Assembly: GCA_027063225.1 (NCBI GenBank)
Contig: JAMOSG010000034.1
Coordinates: 1-64,000 of the forward strand
From: Helicobacteraceae bacterium
GTDB taxonomy: Bacteria; Campylobacterota; Campylobacteria; Campylobacterales; Sulfurimonadaceae
Direction of reading: 5' to 3'
DNA length: 64,000 bases
Of the stretch, positions 54,076 through 62,847 are shown piece after piece; the stretch's first letter is position 1, and each line of letters starts with the position of its first letter. The translations under genes were made by a program, and so were the position numbers. The notes under the pieces are model-generated. The model was not told the origin of the DNA. It searched no databases and worked only from the letters and a program-made list of their open reading frames with translations.

Positions 54076-55323
54076 ATGATGACACAAGCATACTATACTG
54101 GGTTATCTGGTCTTGTATCTACACAACGTGCAATCGATATTACATCAGATAATATTGCAAATAGTTCAACTGTAGGATTTCGTAGTGTAACAACTGAATT
54201 TACAACCCTTTTTGAAGATGCTGTAAACACACCTACGACTCAACAAGAAATTGGTTTAGGAAGTCGTGTCAATGCATCAAGTACTGTTATGAGTAACGGA
54301 TCTATTAAACTTACAGATAAAAGTACAGATCTTTCTATTGATGGAGATGGATGGTTTGGGGTTGTTAGTGGAGATGAACTTTACTATACACGCGCTGGAG
54401 ATTTTGTTTTTGACTCCAATAATGATCTTATTACCAGAGATGGTAAATATGTTCTTGGGACAATGGCTGGAAATATTGATGGTAATATCTTAACAAGTGA
54501 AAAAAGTGAAACACCATTAAGTGATATTAATACTCAAGAAACTCTTCGATTTCCAACAGATCTTACATACCCAGCTGTTCCAACAAAAAACACTCAATTT
54601 TTTGGAAACTTAGGTATTGAAGATGAAACAAAAACATTTGGTGCCACAGTTATAGATAAAGACAATAACAAAAATGACTTACAACTTCGTTTTACAAAAT
54701 CTTCAGAACAAAATCCACCAGGTACGCAATGGGATGTAACAGCTATACTTCAATCACTAGATGGGACAACAGTTTATGATACACAAAATGGACAAGTATC
54801 ATTTGATGAAAATGGTGCTTTAATTTCAAATACACTTCCTACTATAAATAATAATGGAACAGATCTCACTATAGATTTAGGTGAGGGTTATAGTGGTATT
54901 GTAGCTACTAATAATACTTCAACTACTGGATCATCTCAATCTGATGGAACAATAGGTGGAGAACTTGTAGGATATGAAATTAATCGTCATGCAGATGTTA
55001 TTGCAACCTTTACAAATGGAAGACAAAGTAGTGTTGGAAAAATTGGCTTATTCCATTTTTCAAATGATCAAGGATTAGATAGAATTTCTGGAACACTTTA
55101 CAAAGAAAGTTCTAATAGCGGCAATGCATTTTTCTATAAGGATCAAGAGGGAAATAATATTTTAGGTTCAGATGTTATGAATTATAGCTTAGAAAACTCT
55201 AATGTTTCTATGAGTAATGCTCTTACTGAACTAATTGTTTATCAACGCTCCTTTGATGCTAACTCAAAAATTATCTCTACAGCAGACCAAATGATTCAAA
55301 AAGCTCTTTCTATGGATAGTTAA
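54076..55323 (+). CDS. Hook-type axial protein (FlgE paralogue)
   Basis: A 415-residue flagellar axial protein with the N-terminal TGLSGLVSTQRAIDITSDNI, then ANSSTVGFRS, a central FlgE D2-like domain, and the C-terminal NVSMSNALTELIVYQRSFDA, followed by NSKIISTADQMIQKAL. It is shorter than the second hook gene at 55392. Campylobacterota often carry two flgE-like genes; this one could be a minor hook or hook-start protein. TTGGAG lies ahead of the ATG. Confidence 0.9.
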   Translation: MMTQAYYTGLSGLVSTQRAIDITSDNIANSSTVGFRSVTTEFTTLFEDAVNTPTTQQEIGLGSRVNASSTVMSNGSIKLTDKSTDLSIDGDGWFGVVSGDELYYTRAGDFVFDSNNDLITRDGKYVLGTMAGNIDGNILTSEKSETPLSDINTQETLRFPTDLTYPAVPTKNTQFFGNLGIEDETKTFGATVIDKDNNKNDLQLRFTKSSEQNPPGTQWDVTAILQSLDGTTVYDTQNGQVSFDENGALISNTLPTINNNGTDLTIDLGEGYSGIVATNNTSTTGSSQSDGTIGGELVGYEINRHADVIATFTNGRQSSVGKIGLFHFSNDQGLDRISGTLYKESSNSGNAFFYKDQEGNNILGSDVMNYSLENSNVSMSNALTELIVYQRSFDANSKIISTADQMIQKALSMDS

Positions 55324-55326
55324 AAA

Positions 55327-55344
55327 GTGGAATAAAAAATGCTG
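55327..55344 (+). promoter_or_regulatory. Sigma-54 promoter of flgE
   Basis: GTGGAATAAAAAATGCTG with GG (55329-55330) and GC (55341-55342) 12 bases apart, 50 bases before the flgE ATG. It gives the major hook gene its own transcript. Confidence 0.72.
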
Positions 55345-55391
55345 CTCCTCTTATACTGATTAAAATATCCGAAATTTTAAAGGATCATATT

Positions 55392-57509
55392 ATGTTAAAA
55401 TCTCTCTATTCTGGTATTTCTGGTTTACAATCACACCAGGTTGCAATGGATGTTGAATCAAACAACATTGCCAATGTAAATACCACAGGATTTAAATATT
55501 CACGTGCAAATTTCTCTGACCTTTTAGCACAAACAAAATCTATTGCCACTGCTCCTCAAGGCAATTTAGGGGGTAAAAACTCTGTTCAAGTTGGACTTGG
55601 ATCTACTGTTGATTCTACTACACGTATTTTTTCACAAGGGAGTGTTGATACAACAGATAAGAATACCGATGTTGCTATTCAAGGTGATGGTTTTTTTATT
55701 GTATCTCCAGATGCTGGAAACACTTATAACTATACACGTGCAGGAGATTTTAAATTTGATGCAGATGGAAACTTTGTAGATAATAATGGTTTTATTGTAC
55801 AAGGTTGGCTTAAAGATCCAGAAACTGGAAAAGTTGATTCAACTGCTCCAATTACAAACATCAATATTGCACCAGGATTAACAACACCTGCAAATCCAAC
55901 AAATGAAGTAACACTTAAAGCAAACCTTAACTCAGGTACTAATGTTGAAAACTTCTCTCCAGCCTATAGAGTTCCAAGTGGAACACCAACTGATGCCCTC
56001 AATCCAGCTATAGATGAAAATGGTAATCCTATTAAATCTGGTGATGTAGGTGTTATGTTTAATGATAGAGGAGAAGCTTTCTCACTCCAAAAAGATCAGG
56101 GTGTATGGATCTCATTTCAAAGTAGTATTAAAGATGATGGAGGAGCTGTAGCTGCAAGTGATGCTGAATTAGATATTACATTAGAGCTAGATGATGGAAC
56201 AACTGAACGTATCACAACAACAGGTGGAAGTGCAGCAAACTCTGCTGCAACAAATGGTCGCCGCTATGCTGATGCAATCAATGCTAAAACAGCTATTACA
56301 GGTGTTACAGCAACATATGATTCTGTAAATAATAAAATTATTTTAGAAAATGATAACTCATCCTCTTATTCATCCCATAATATCCGTTTAAAAGAAGTTA
56401 ATGGGGGGAGTGGTTTAACTGTTGGAACTGTTACAACAGCTTATACATATACTTATGACCCGAATGCTTCATCTAAACCACTTAATGATAATAAAACATT
56501 TACAACTGTAGCAGATCTTCGTGAAGCTATGGAGATTCAAGCACGTGATCCAGATGGAGATGGAGTTGAGAATAATGTTGAAATCTCTGTAAATGAGTAT
56601 GGAAAACTTCAAATTTCAAATCCAGGAGGAGGTGACCAAGATTATACCCTAGATATTGCTGTTACACCTTATACAACAAGTAGTGTAAGTGAAAATACAA
56701 ATTTCACAACTGCAATGACAGCACTAAACTCTGTTTTACCTGTTGGTGGTGGTGCAGAAGCATATTCACAAAGTTTTAATGCAGCAACACATTCAAGTAG
56801 TATCGATATTTTTGACTCATTAGGCTCTAAACATACACTTAGAACAGAGTTTAGAAAAACAGCACTTAATGCCAACCAAGGAAGTACTTGGGATATGAAA
56901 ATCTCTGTTCCAGAACCAGCAACAATTGATACAACTGCACCATTTAATGAAAAAACAGGTTCTATCCGTTTTAATAGTGATGGATCTCTTGCAACATACG
57001 ATCCACCAAATGTATCATTCTCTGCAAATAATGGTTCAGCACCTAATCAACAAGTAAACCTTTCTTTTGGAACATCTCAACAATTTGATGGGATAACGAG
57101 TTTCGATGCTAAAAGTGCTACAAGTGGTATCTCTCAAGATGGGTACACTGGTGGTGATTTAGTTGGTATTAGAATCGATCAAAGTGGAACATTAATTGGT
57201 TCATTTTCAAATGGTAGAAGTTTTGGACTTGCTCAAATTGCAATGGCAAAATTTACAAATAATGAAGGGCTTTCAAGTGATGGTGGAAGTGTTTATACAC
57301 AAACTGCCAACTCAGGAGATCCTATTATTGGAACAGCTGCAACTGCTGGGCGTGGGTTTATCCAATCTTCTGCACTTGAGAATTCAAATGTTGACCTTTC
57401 ACGTGCACTTACAGAGCTTATTATTATTCAGCGTGGATACCAAGCAAATGGGAAAACAATTACCACATCAGATCAACTCCTACAAACTCTTCTAGGGCTT
57501 AAACAGTAG
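55392..57509 (+). CDS. flgE: Flagellar hook protein FlgE
   Basis: The 705-residue main hook subunit. N-terminus SLYSGISGLQSHQVAMDVES, then NNIANVNTTGFKYSRANFSD; D1 motif DVAIQGDGFFIVSPDAGNTY, then YTRAGDFKFDADG; C-terminus NSNVDLSRALTELIIIQRGY, then QANGKTITTSDQLLQTLLGL. The length is at the long end, as in Campylobacter and Helicobacter (about 720-860), because of surface-exposed central domains. Its own sigma-54 promoter lies in the 68-base gap after the paralogue. Confidence 0.96.
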   Translation: MLKSLYSGISGLQSHQVAMDVESNNIANVNTTGFKYSRANFSDLLAQTKSIATAPQGNLGGKNSVQVGLGSTVDSTTRIFSQGSVDTTDKNTDVAIQGDGFFIVSPDAGNTYNYTRAGDFKFDADGNFVDNNGFIVQGWLKDPETGKVDSTAPITNINIAPGLTTPANPTNEVTLKANLNSGTNVENFSPAYRVPSGTPTDALNPAIDENGNPIKSGDVGVMFNDRGEAFSLQKDQGVWISFQSSIKDDGGAVAASDAELDITLELDDGTTERITTTGGSAANSAATNGRRYADAINAKTAITGVTATYDSVNNKIILENDNSSSYSSHNIRLKEVNGGSGLTVGTVTTAYTYTYDPNASSKPLNDNKTFTTVADLREAMEIQARDPDGDGVENNVEISVNEYGKLQISNPGGGDQDYTLDIAVTPYTTSSVSENTNFTTAMTALNSVLPVGGGAEAYSQSFNAATHSSSIDIFDSLGSKHTLRTEFRKTALNANQGSTWDMKISVPEPATIDTTAPFNEKTGSIRFNSDGSLATYDPPNVSFSANNGSAPNQQVNLSFGTSQQFDGITSFDAKSATSGISQDGYTGGDLVGIRIDQSGTLIGSFSNGRSFGLAQIAMAKFTNNEGLSSDGGSVYTQTANSGDPIIGTAATAGRGFIQSSALENSNVDLSRALTELIIIQRGYQANGKTITTSDQLLQTLLGLKQ

Positions 57510-57564
57510 TTTTAACTCTAATTTGGTATAATTTTTCAATTATTTAATAGAGGAATTATACCAA

Positions 57565-58731
57565 ATGAAATTTTCTGCACCACTCAAATCAAATTCAAAA
57601 AAAGTTATGTTACTAGGTTCTGGTGAGCTTGGTAAAGAGGTTGTTATAGAAGCACAACGTTTAGGGCTTGAAACTATTGCTGTAGATAAATACGCAAATG
57701 CACCAGCTCATGGTGTAGCACATAGAAGCTATGTTGTAAATATGCAAGATAAAGAGGCTCTTTTAGAGGTTATTCGTCGTGAAAAACCTGACTATATCCT
57801 TCCAGAGGTTGAAGCAATTAGTATCGAAGCACTTTTTGACGCAGAGGCTGAAGGTTTTAATGTTATTCCAAATGCAGATGCGGTAAATAAAACAATGAAT
57901 CGTAAAAATATTCGTGTTTTTGCAGCAGAGGAGTTGGGACTTAAAACTGGTCCATACAAATTTGTAACAACTCAAGAGGGTATGCTTAAAGCTGCACGTG
58001 AACTTGGTTTTCCATGTGTTATAAAACCTGTTATGAGTAGTTCTGGTCATGGACAAAGTGTTGCAAAAAGTGAAGCAGATATCCCAAAATCTTGGGAGAT
58101 AGCAAAAGAGGCACGTGGAGATGCAAGTGAGTTAATCGTAGAAGCATTTGTAGATTTTGATTATGAAATTACAATGCTTACAGCAAGAAACGGTAATGAA
58201 ACTGTTTTTTGCGAACCAATTGGGCATGAACAGCGTGATGGGGATTATGTATTTTCATGGCAACCAGCAATTATGAGTGATGTTGCAAAACAACGTGCTC
58301 AAGAGATTGCAAAAACAATTACAGATGGACTAGGTGGACGCGGAATTTTTGGTGTTGAGCTTTTTGTAAAAGGTGATGAAGTTTATTTTTCAGAAGTAAG
58401 CCCTCGCCCACACGATACAGGTATGGTAACACTTATTACTCAAAGCCAGAGTGAATTTGCACTCCACCTAAGAGCAGTTTTAGGACTTCCACTTGGTTTT
58501 ACATTTTATGGTGATGGTGCAAGTGCTGCATTTAAAAGTGAATGTGAACATAGCGTAGCACCTGTTGTAGAGGTAGATGAGTCTTTATTTACACAAAACT
58601 CTTTTGTGCGTGTATTTAGTAAACCAGAAGCACACAAAGGGCGTCGCTTAGCTGTTGCACTTGTGTTTGACAAAGTAGAAAATGCCCTTACACAAGCTAG
58701 AGAGTTGATTACAAAAATAAAAGATTGTTAA
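57565..58731 (+). CDS. purT: Formate-dependent GAR transformylase PurT
   Basis: PurT formylates glycinamide ribotide with formate and ATP in purine synthesis, avoiding 10-formyl-THF. The 388-residue ATP-grasp protein shows [20 protein letters not shown] near residue 13, [12 protein letters not shown] near residue 80, [17 protein letters not shown] near residue 150, and [20 protein letters not shown]-type active-site residues near 265-285. Length is normal. Confidence 0.97.
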   Translation: MKFSAPLKSNSKKVMLLGSGELGKEVVIEAQRLGLETIAVDKYANAPAHGVAHRSYVVNMQDKEALLEVIRREKPDYILPEVEAISIEALFDAEAEGFNVIPNADAVNKTMNRKNIRVFAAEELGLKTGPYKFVTTQEGMLKAARELGFPCVIKPVMSSSGHGQSVAKSEADIPKSWEIAKEARGDASELIVEAFVDFDYEITMLTARNGNETVFCEPIGHEQRDGDYVFSWQPAIMSDVAKQRAQEIAKTITDGLGGRGIFGVELFVKGDEVYFSEVSPRPHDTGMVTLITQSQSEFALHLRAVLGLPLGFTFYGDGASAAFKSECEHSVAPVVEVDESLFTQNSFVRVFSKPEAHKGRRLAVALVFDKVENALTQARELITKIKDC

Positions 58732-58741
58732 GGTTTTTAGT

Positions 58742-59278
58742 ATGGGTGCAAGAGTTTATAAGGAGCATTACACATACAAAGAGTATGAGCAATGGGAGGG
58801 TGATTGGGAGTTAATAGATGGTCACCCCTATGCTATGAGTCCAAAGCCGATGATTAAACATCAACAAACTTCGGGAAATATTTATATAGAATTAAAAAAG
58901 AAAAGCTCTTGTGATCAATGTTTAGCAGCGATGGAGATAGACTATAAAATAGCAGATGATACTGTTGTTTCTCCAGATGTTGTATTTGCTTGTGGAGAGG
59001 ATTTGGGTGAGATGTATCTTCAAAAAACACCTCAAATTATTTTTGAGGTTCTAAGCCCATCAACACAAAAAAAAGATAAAAATGAAAAATACTCACTCTA
59101 TGAAGAGGTTGGAGTAAACTACTATGTTATAGTAGATATTCAAACAAAAAAAGCACAAATTTATAAACTTGTAAACAATCTTTATAAACTCGACAAAGAG
59201 GTAAGTGATGAGTCTTACCTTTTTGATACACCAACATCTCCAATAGAGTTTAACTTTAGCACAATATGGGAAAAATAA
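58742..59278 (+). CDS. Uma2-family PD-(D/E)XK nuclease-like protein
   Basis: A 178-residue Uma2 (DUF820) protein. The restriction-endonuclease-like core is visible: VSPDVVFACG (Asp), PQIIFEVLSPSTQKKDKNEK with E-x-L and Lys, and YSLYEEVGVNYYVIVDIQT. Uma2 proteins are abundant in cyanobacteria and scattered elsewhere, with unknown roles. Here it is coupled to the next dehydrogenase by TAATG, an ordinary housekeeping setting. Function is unknown. Confidence 0.88.
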   Translation: MGARVYKEHYTYKEYEQWEGDWELIDGHPYAMSPKPMIKHQQTSGNIYIELKKKSSCDQCLAAMEIDYKIADDTVVSPDVVFACGEDLGEMYLQKTPQIIFEVLSPSTQKKDKNEKYSLYEEVGVNYYVIVDIQTKKAQIYKLVNNLYKLDKEVSDESYLFDTPTSPIEFNFSTIWEK

Positions 59279-60201
59279 TGAAAATAGCAATTTTAGATGC
59301 ACTTACATTTGGAGAGACTTCATTAGAGGCTTTTAACTCTCTTGGTGAAGTAACAATTTACCAAACAACTTCAAAAGAACAAACACTTGAACGTATAAAA
59401 GAAGTAGATGTAGTTGTAACAAACAAAGTTATAATAAACCGAGAGTTAATGACTCAAGCAAATAATTTAAAACTTATTTGTGTTGCAGCCACAGGAATGA
59501 ATAATATCGACTTAGAAGCAGCAAAACTCTTAGGTATCGAAGTGAAAAATGTTGCTGGATATTCAACTGATTCTGTTGTGCAACATACATTTTCAATCCT
59601 TTTTTATCTTATTGGACATTCACGCTATTATGATGAAGTGGTAAAAGATGGTACTTACTCACAAAGTGCAATTTTTACCGATGTAAGCCATCCATTTTTT
59701 GAAGTAAAAGGGAAAAAATGGGGTATTATTGGACTTGGAACTATTGGTAGAAAAGTTGCTGATGTTGCAACTGCTTTTGGTGCAGATGTAAGCTACTACT
59801 CTACAAGTGGTGTTACAAGAGAGGAGAAGTATCCCTCTGTTTCACTCCAACAACTTTTACAAGAGAGTGATATTATCTCAATCCATGCACCACTCAATGA
59901 AAAAACAGATAACCTTTTAGATTATGCAGAACTTCAACAATGTAAAGATGGTGCTGTTGTACTTAATCTTGGTCGTGGTGGCATTGTCAATGAAGATGCA
60001 ATTGCAAAGATTGTAGATGAAAAAAATATTGCTTTTGGGCTTGATGTTTTTACAAAAGAGCCACTACCAAAAACTTCACCACTGCTTCACGTAAAAAATA
60101 AACAAAGACTCTATATGACTCCACATATTGCTTGGACAAGTATAGAAGCAAGAGAAAAACTAATAGCTTCTATTGTTCAAAATATAAAAGATAGTTTTTA
60201 A
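59278..60201 (+). CDS. D-2-hydroxyacid dehydrogenase
   Basis: A D-isomer-specific NAD-dependent dehydrogenase of 307 residues, from the ATG at 59278 that overlaps the Uma2 stop (an upstream ATG at 59266 lies inside the Uma2 gene). The NAD-binding motif is WGIIGLGTIGRKVADVATAF near residue 148, with the catalytic set VVLNLGRGGIVNED (Arg), FTKEPLP (Glu) and TPHIAWTS (His). Hydroxypyruvate or glycerate is a likely substrate, but not proven. Confidence 0.88.
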   Translation: MKIAILDALTFGETSLEAFNSLGEVTIYQTTSKEQTLERIKEVDVVVTNKVIINRELMTQANNLKLICVAATGMNNIDLEAAKLLGIEVKNVAGYSTDSVVQHTFSILFYLIGHSRYYDEVVKDGTYSQSAIFTDVSHPFFEVKGKKWGIIGLGTIGRKVADVATAFGADVSYYSTSGVTREEKYPSVSLQQLLQESDIISIHAPLNEKTDNLLDYAELQQCKDGAVVLNLGRGGIVNEDAIAKIVDEKNIAFGLDVFTKEPLPKTSPLLHVKNKQRLYMTPHIAWTSIEAREKLIASIVQNIKDSF

Positions 60202-60609
60202 TTGGCAGAACTCTCTTTGTTTTTTGCTGCATTTTTTGCAGCAACAATTCTCCCTTTCTCTTCAGAGGTTGCACTCCTTGGTGCAATAAAGAGTGGAATG
60301 CCCCACTTTAATGCTTTAGTTGCAGCTTCATTTGGTAATATTTTAGCCATTGTTTTTAACTACATTTTAGGGTATTTTTTTTCAGATAAAATGGATGCTA
60401 AACTTAGAAAATCTAAAACAGGTAGAAAGTCTCTTTTTTTAGGACACAAATATGGTTGGAGTTTGTTGTTTTTTAGTTGGCTTCCACTTATTGGAGACCC
60501 CCTAACTATCGTTGCTGGGCTCTTTCGTGTGAATTTTTTTTACTTTTTTATTATTGCCGCAACTCTAAGGGTACTTAGGTACCTTTTTCTTACAACTTTT
60601 GTGATATAA
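60202..60609 (+). CDS. YqaA-family small membrane protein
   Basis: A 135-residue membrane protein, three or four helices, of the DedA-related YqaA group: FFAATILPFSSEVALLGAIK near the N-terminus, GHKYGWSLLFFSWLPLIGDP and LTIVAGLFRVNFFYFFII. It starts at TTG directly after the dehydrogenase stop and has no good ribosome site, so it should rely on coupling. YqaA/DedA proteins have been linked to lipid scrambling and envelope homeostasis; the role here is unknown. Confidence 0.78.
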   Translation: MAELSLFFAAFFAATILPFSSEVALLGAIKSGMPHFNALVAASFGNILAIVFNYILGYFFSDKMDAKLRKSKTGRKSLFLGHKYGWSLLFFSWLPLIGDPLTIVAGLFRVNFFYFFIIAATLRVLRYLFLTTFVI

Positions 60610-60652
60610 TTCGCCCAATTATTTTAAAATCTCAATATACAAGGTTGGTATC

Positions 60653-61579
60653 ATTTATAAGTTAGCATTACTTTCATTACTAGTTGGTACATCTTTAGTA
60701 GCACAATCTCCTATTGTGCCAATTCCTAAGCAAATAGCTTATAATAAAGCAAAAGCGGAACTTGGAAAAAAACTTTTTTCTGAACCAATGCTTTCAAAAG
60801 ATGGCAGTGTTTCTTGTGCATCATGCCATTCACTTTCAGGAAGTGGAGCAAATAAAACTCAATACTCTTTTGGAGTAGATGGGCAACAAACTGCAACAAA
60901 TGCTTCAACTGTTTTAAACAGTGCATTTAACTTCTCTTATTTTTATAACGGAAGAGCAGATACTTTAAAACAACAAATAAAAGATTCTATTACAAAAGAG
61001 GATGGACTAGAATCTTCTATGGATGAAGTTGTTTCAAAAATTCAAAATAGTGCGTATGCAGTTGAATTTTCTAATATCTACGAAGATGGTGTAACACCAC
61101 AAAATGTAGTAGAGGTTATTGCAGAGTTTGAAAAAGCACTTATCACTCCAAACTCTAAGTTTGACAGATTTTTACGTGGAGACGATACAGCTCTTAATGC
61201 ACAAGAGAAACGTGGTTACAAAGAGTTTGTATCTACAGGTTGTGTTTATTGTCACAATGGTGTAAATATGGGTGGAAATATGTACCAAAAAATGGGTGTA
61301 TTTGAACCGTATGAATCTGAAAAAATGGCAAGTAGTCGTTTTGATGTAACAAAACGTGAACGCGATAAAAATGTTTACAAAGTTCCTTCACTAAGAAATA
61401 TTGCTTTAACTGCACCATATTTTCATGATGGTAGTGTAAAAACTTTAAAAGAAGCAATTATTAAAATGCGTGAACATCAACTTGGTGTTACAAAAAAAGT
61501 GAAATCAACTGCTAATATAGAAGCATTTCTTAAAACGTTAACAGGTGATACACCAGCAATATTAAAAGGAGATAAGTAA
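60653..61579 (+). CDS. Dihaem cytochrome c peroxidase family protein (likely AUU start)
   Basis: The haem-binding part is clear: CASCH (Cys55-His59), a second haem CVYCH (197-201), NSAFNFSYFYNGRADTLKQQ, PSLRNIALTAPYFHDGSVK, all typical of MauG/CcpA-like periplasmic peroxidases. In-frame codons upstream of the first GTG (60716) encode a perfect signal peptide (YKLALLSLLVGTSLVA). No ATG, GTG or TTG exists between the in-frame stop at 60602-60604 and the end of that signal, so I take ATT at 60653 (AAGG eight bases ahead) as the start. The GTG start would give an unexported and therefore non-functional protein. The length, 308 residues, is normal for the family. Confidence 0.8.
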   Translation: MYKLALLSLLVGTSLVAQSPIVPIPKQIAYNKAKAELGKKLFSEPMLSKDGSVSCASCHSLSGSGANKTQYSFGVDGQQTATNASTVLNSAFNFSYFYNGRADTLKQQIKDSITKEDGLESSMDEVVSKIQNSAYAVEFSNIYEDGVTPQNVVEVIAEFEKALITPNSKFDRFLRGDDTALNAQEKRGYKEFVSTGCVYCHNGVNMGGNMYQKMGVFEPYESEKMASSRFDVTKRERDKNVYKVPSLRNIALTAPYFHDGSVKTLKEAIIKMREHQLGVTKKVKSTANIEAFLKTLTGDTPAILKGDK

Positions 61580-62736
61580 TGAATAAGGTATTGATGGTTG
61601 TTCCTGCAATAATTATTGCACTGTTTGCTTCTTTATTTTATGTTAGTTTTGCATCTAAACAAGAGGTTGCTCATAAAGAGGAGATACTTAAAGATGTAAG
61701 AGCTCAATCTTATGAACTTGAAGAGATGTTTAGATTACATACTAAACTTCTTTTAAATCTTAATAAAAATATCAATAATGATGAAGTTTCTAAATCATTT
61801 AAAGATTTAAAACGTGCAACACACTATTATCTTAATACACTTTCATCATTAGAGCAAGAAAGACTCTATACACTTTCAAAAATTATTAAAAAGAAATTTG
61901 AAGCATTAGAGTTAATTAATGAAGATATTAAAACAGATAGAGCACTCCTTAAAAATGCTGTTATTTGGTCTGTAAGTAGCTATGAAAGTTATGTGAAAAA
62001 CTTAAAACATCTTTCAAGTGCAGATAAAAGCTATATGATTAACCTTTTTAAAGCAACTGTTGATGATTCTTACAGTGAATTTGTAAACTTAAATGCTACA
62101 AAATATACAGATAATTTAAACTCTCATCTACAAAAAATTTATAAAAAACAACAAAGTTTAGTAGAACTTGAAAAAGCACTTGCTAAAAATAGTATTTTAC
62201 ATGAAGTAAATGAAGTTGTAAATTTTGCTTATAAAAGATCAACAGAACTTCGTGATGAACTTAACGCTACAACAAATAACCTTTTAGTTGCATCGATGGT
62301 TCTTTTAGTACTTAGTATTTTAGTATATATTAAAGAAGTACGCTCTATGCAAGATCTTGCACGTGCAAAAAGTGAACTTAGAGAGTTTGTATTTGCTCTT
62401 GAAGAGAGTGCGATTGTTTCTAAAACAGATCTCAAAGGTAGAATCACTTACGTTAACAATAAATTCTGTGAAGTATCTGGATATGATGAAGAGGAACTTA
62501 TTGGTAAACCACACAATATTGTTCGCCATCCAGATATGAAAGCTTCTGTATTTGAAGAACTTTGGGATACAATTAAATATGGTGGAGTTTTCCATGGTAC
62601 AATTAAAAACCGTAAAAAAGATGGTTCTGCTTACTATGTAGATACTACTATTATCCCTCTTCATAATGAAAAAGGTGAGATTGATGAATATCTTGCTGTT
62701 CGTTATGATGTTACAAAATTTATTCAAGAGGTATAA
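61579..62736 (+). CDS. Membrane PAS sensor coupled to the peroxidase, no output domain
   Basis: A 385-residue protein: membrane helix (5-27), a helical periplasmic domain of about 205 residues (DAHL-like), a second helix (about 238-258), a short linker and a PAS domain at 275-385 of the Aer type (ITYVNNKFCEVSGYDEEELI, IVRHPDMKASVFEELWDTIK, HGTIKNRKKDG). It ends after the PAS domain with no kinase, GGDEF or MCP domain. It is translationally coupled to the peroxidase (TAATG), so it probably senses or modulates periplasmic peroxide or redox state. The partner that receives the signal is unknown. Confidence 0.85.
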   Translation: MNKVLMVVPAIIIALFASLFYVSFASKQEVAHKEEILKDVRAQSYELEEMFRLHTKLLLNLNKNINNDEVSKSFKDLKRATHYYLNTLSSLEQERLYTLSKIIKKKFEALELINEDIKTDRALLKNAVIWSVSSYESYVKNLKHLSSADKSYMINLFKATVDDSYSEFVNLNATKYTDNLNSHLQKIYKKQQSLVELEKALAKNSILHEVNEVVNFAYKRSTELRDELNATTNNLLVASMVLLVLSILVYIKEVRSMQDLARAKSELREFVFALEESAIVSKTDLKGRITYVNNKFCEVSGYDEEELIGKPHNIVRHPDMKASVFEELWDTIKYGGVFHGTIKNRKKDGSAYYVDTTIIPLHNEKGEIDEYLAVRYDVTKFIQEV

Positions 62737-62747
62737 ACCTTTTTTCT

Positions 62748-62772
62748 GAGCTAAACCTTTAAGGTTTAGCTC
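62748..62772 (+). terminator. Rho-independent terminator after the PAS sensor
   Basis: A perfect 10-bp stem GAGCTAAACC / GGTTTAGCTC with a 5-base loop follows the stop by 12 bases, with T-rich DNA downstream. Confidence 0.8.
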
Positions 62773-62847
62773 ATCCTCTATTTTTCTTCATTTTTTTATT
62801 ATTTTCAAGTACAATACCTCAATTTTAAACCAATTAGGATAGTTTTT

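Noticed and set aside
57196-57495. 99-codon frame inside flgE
   Set aside because: It is an alternative frame of a well-supported hook gene, with Leu/Gln bias and no ribosome site.
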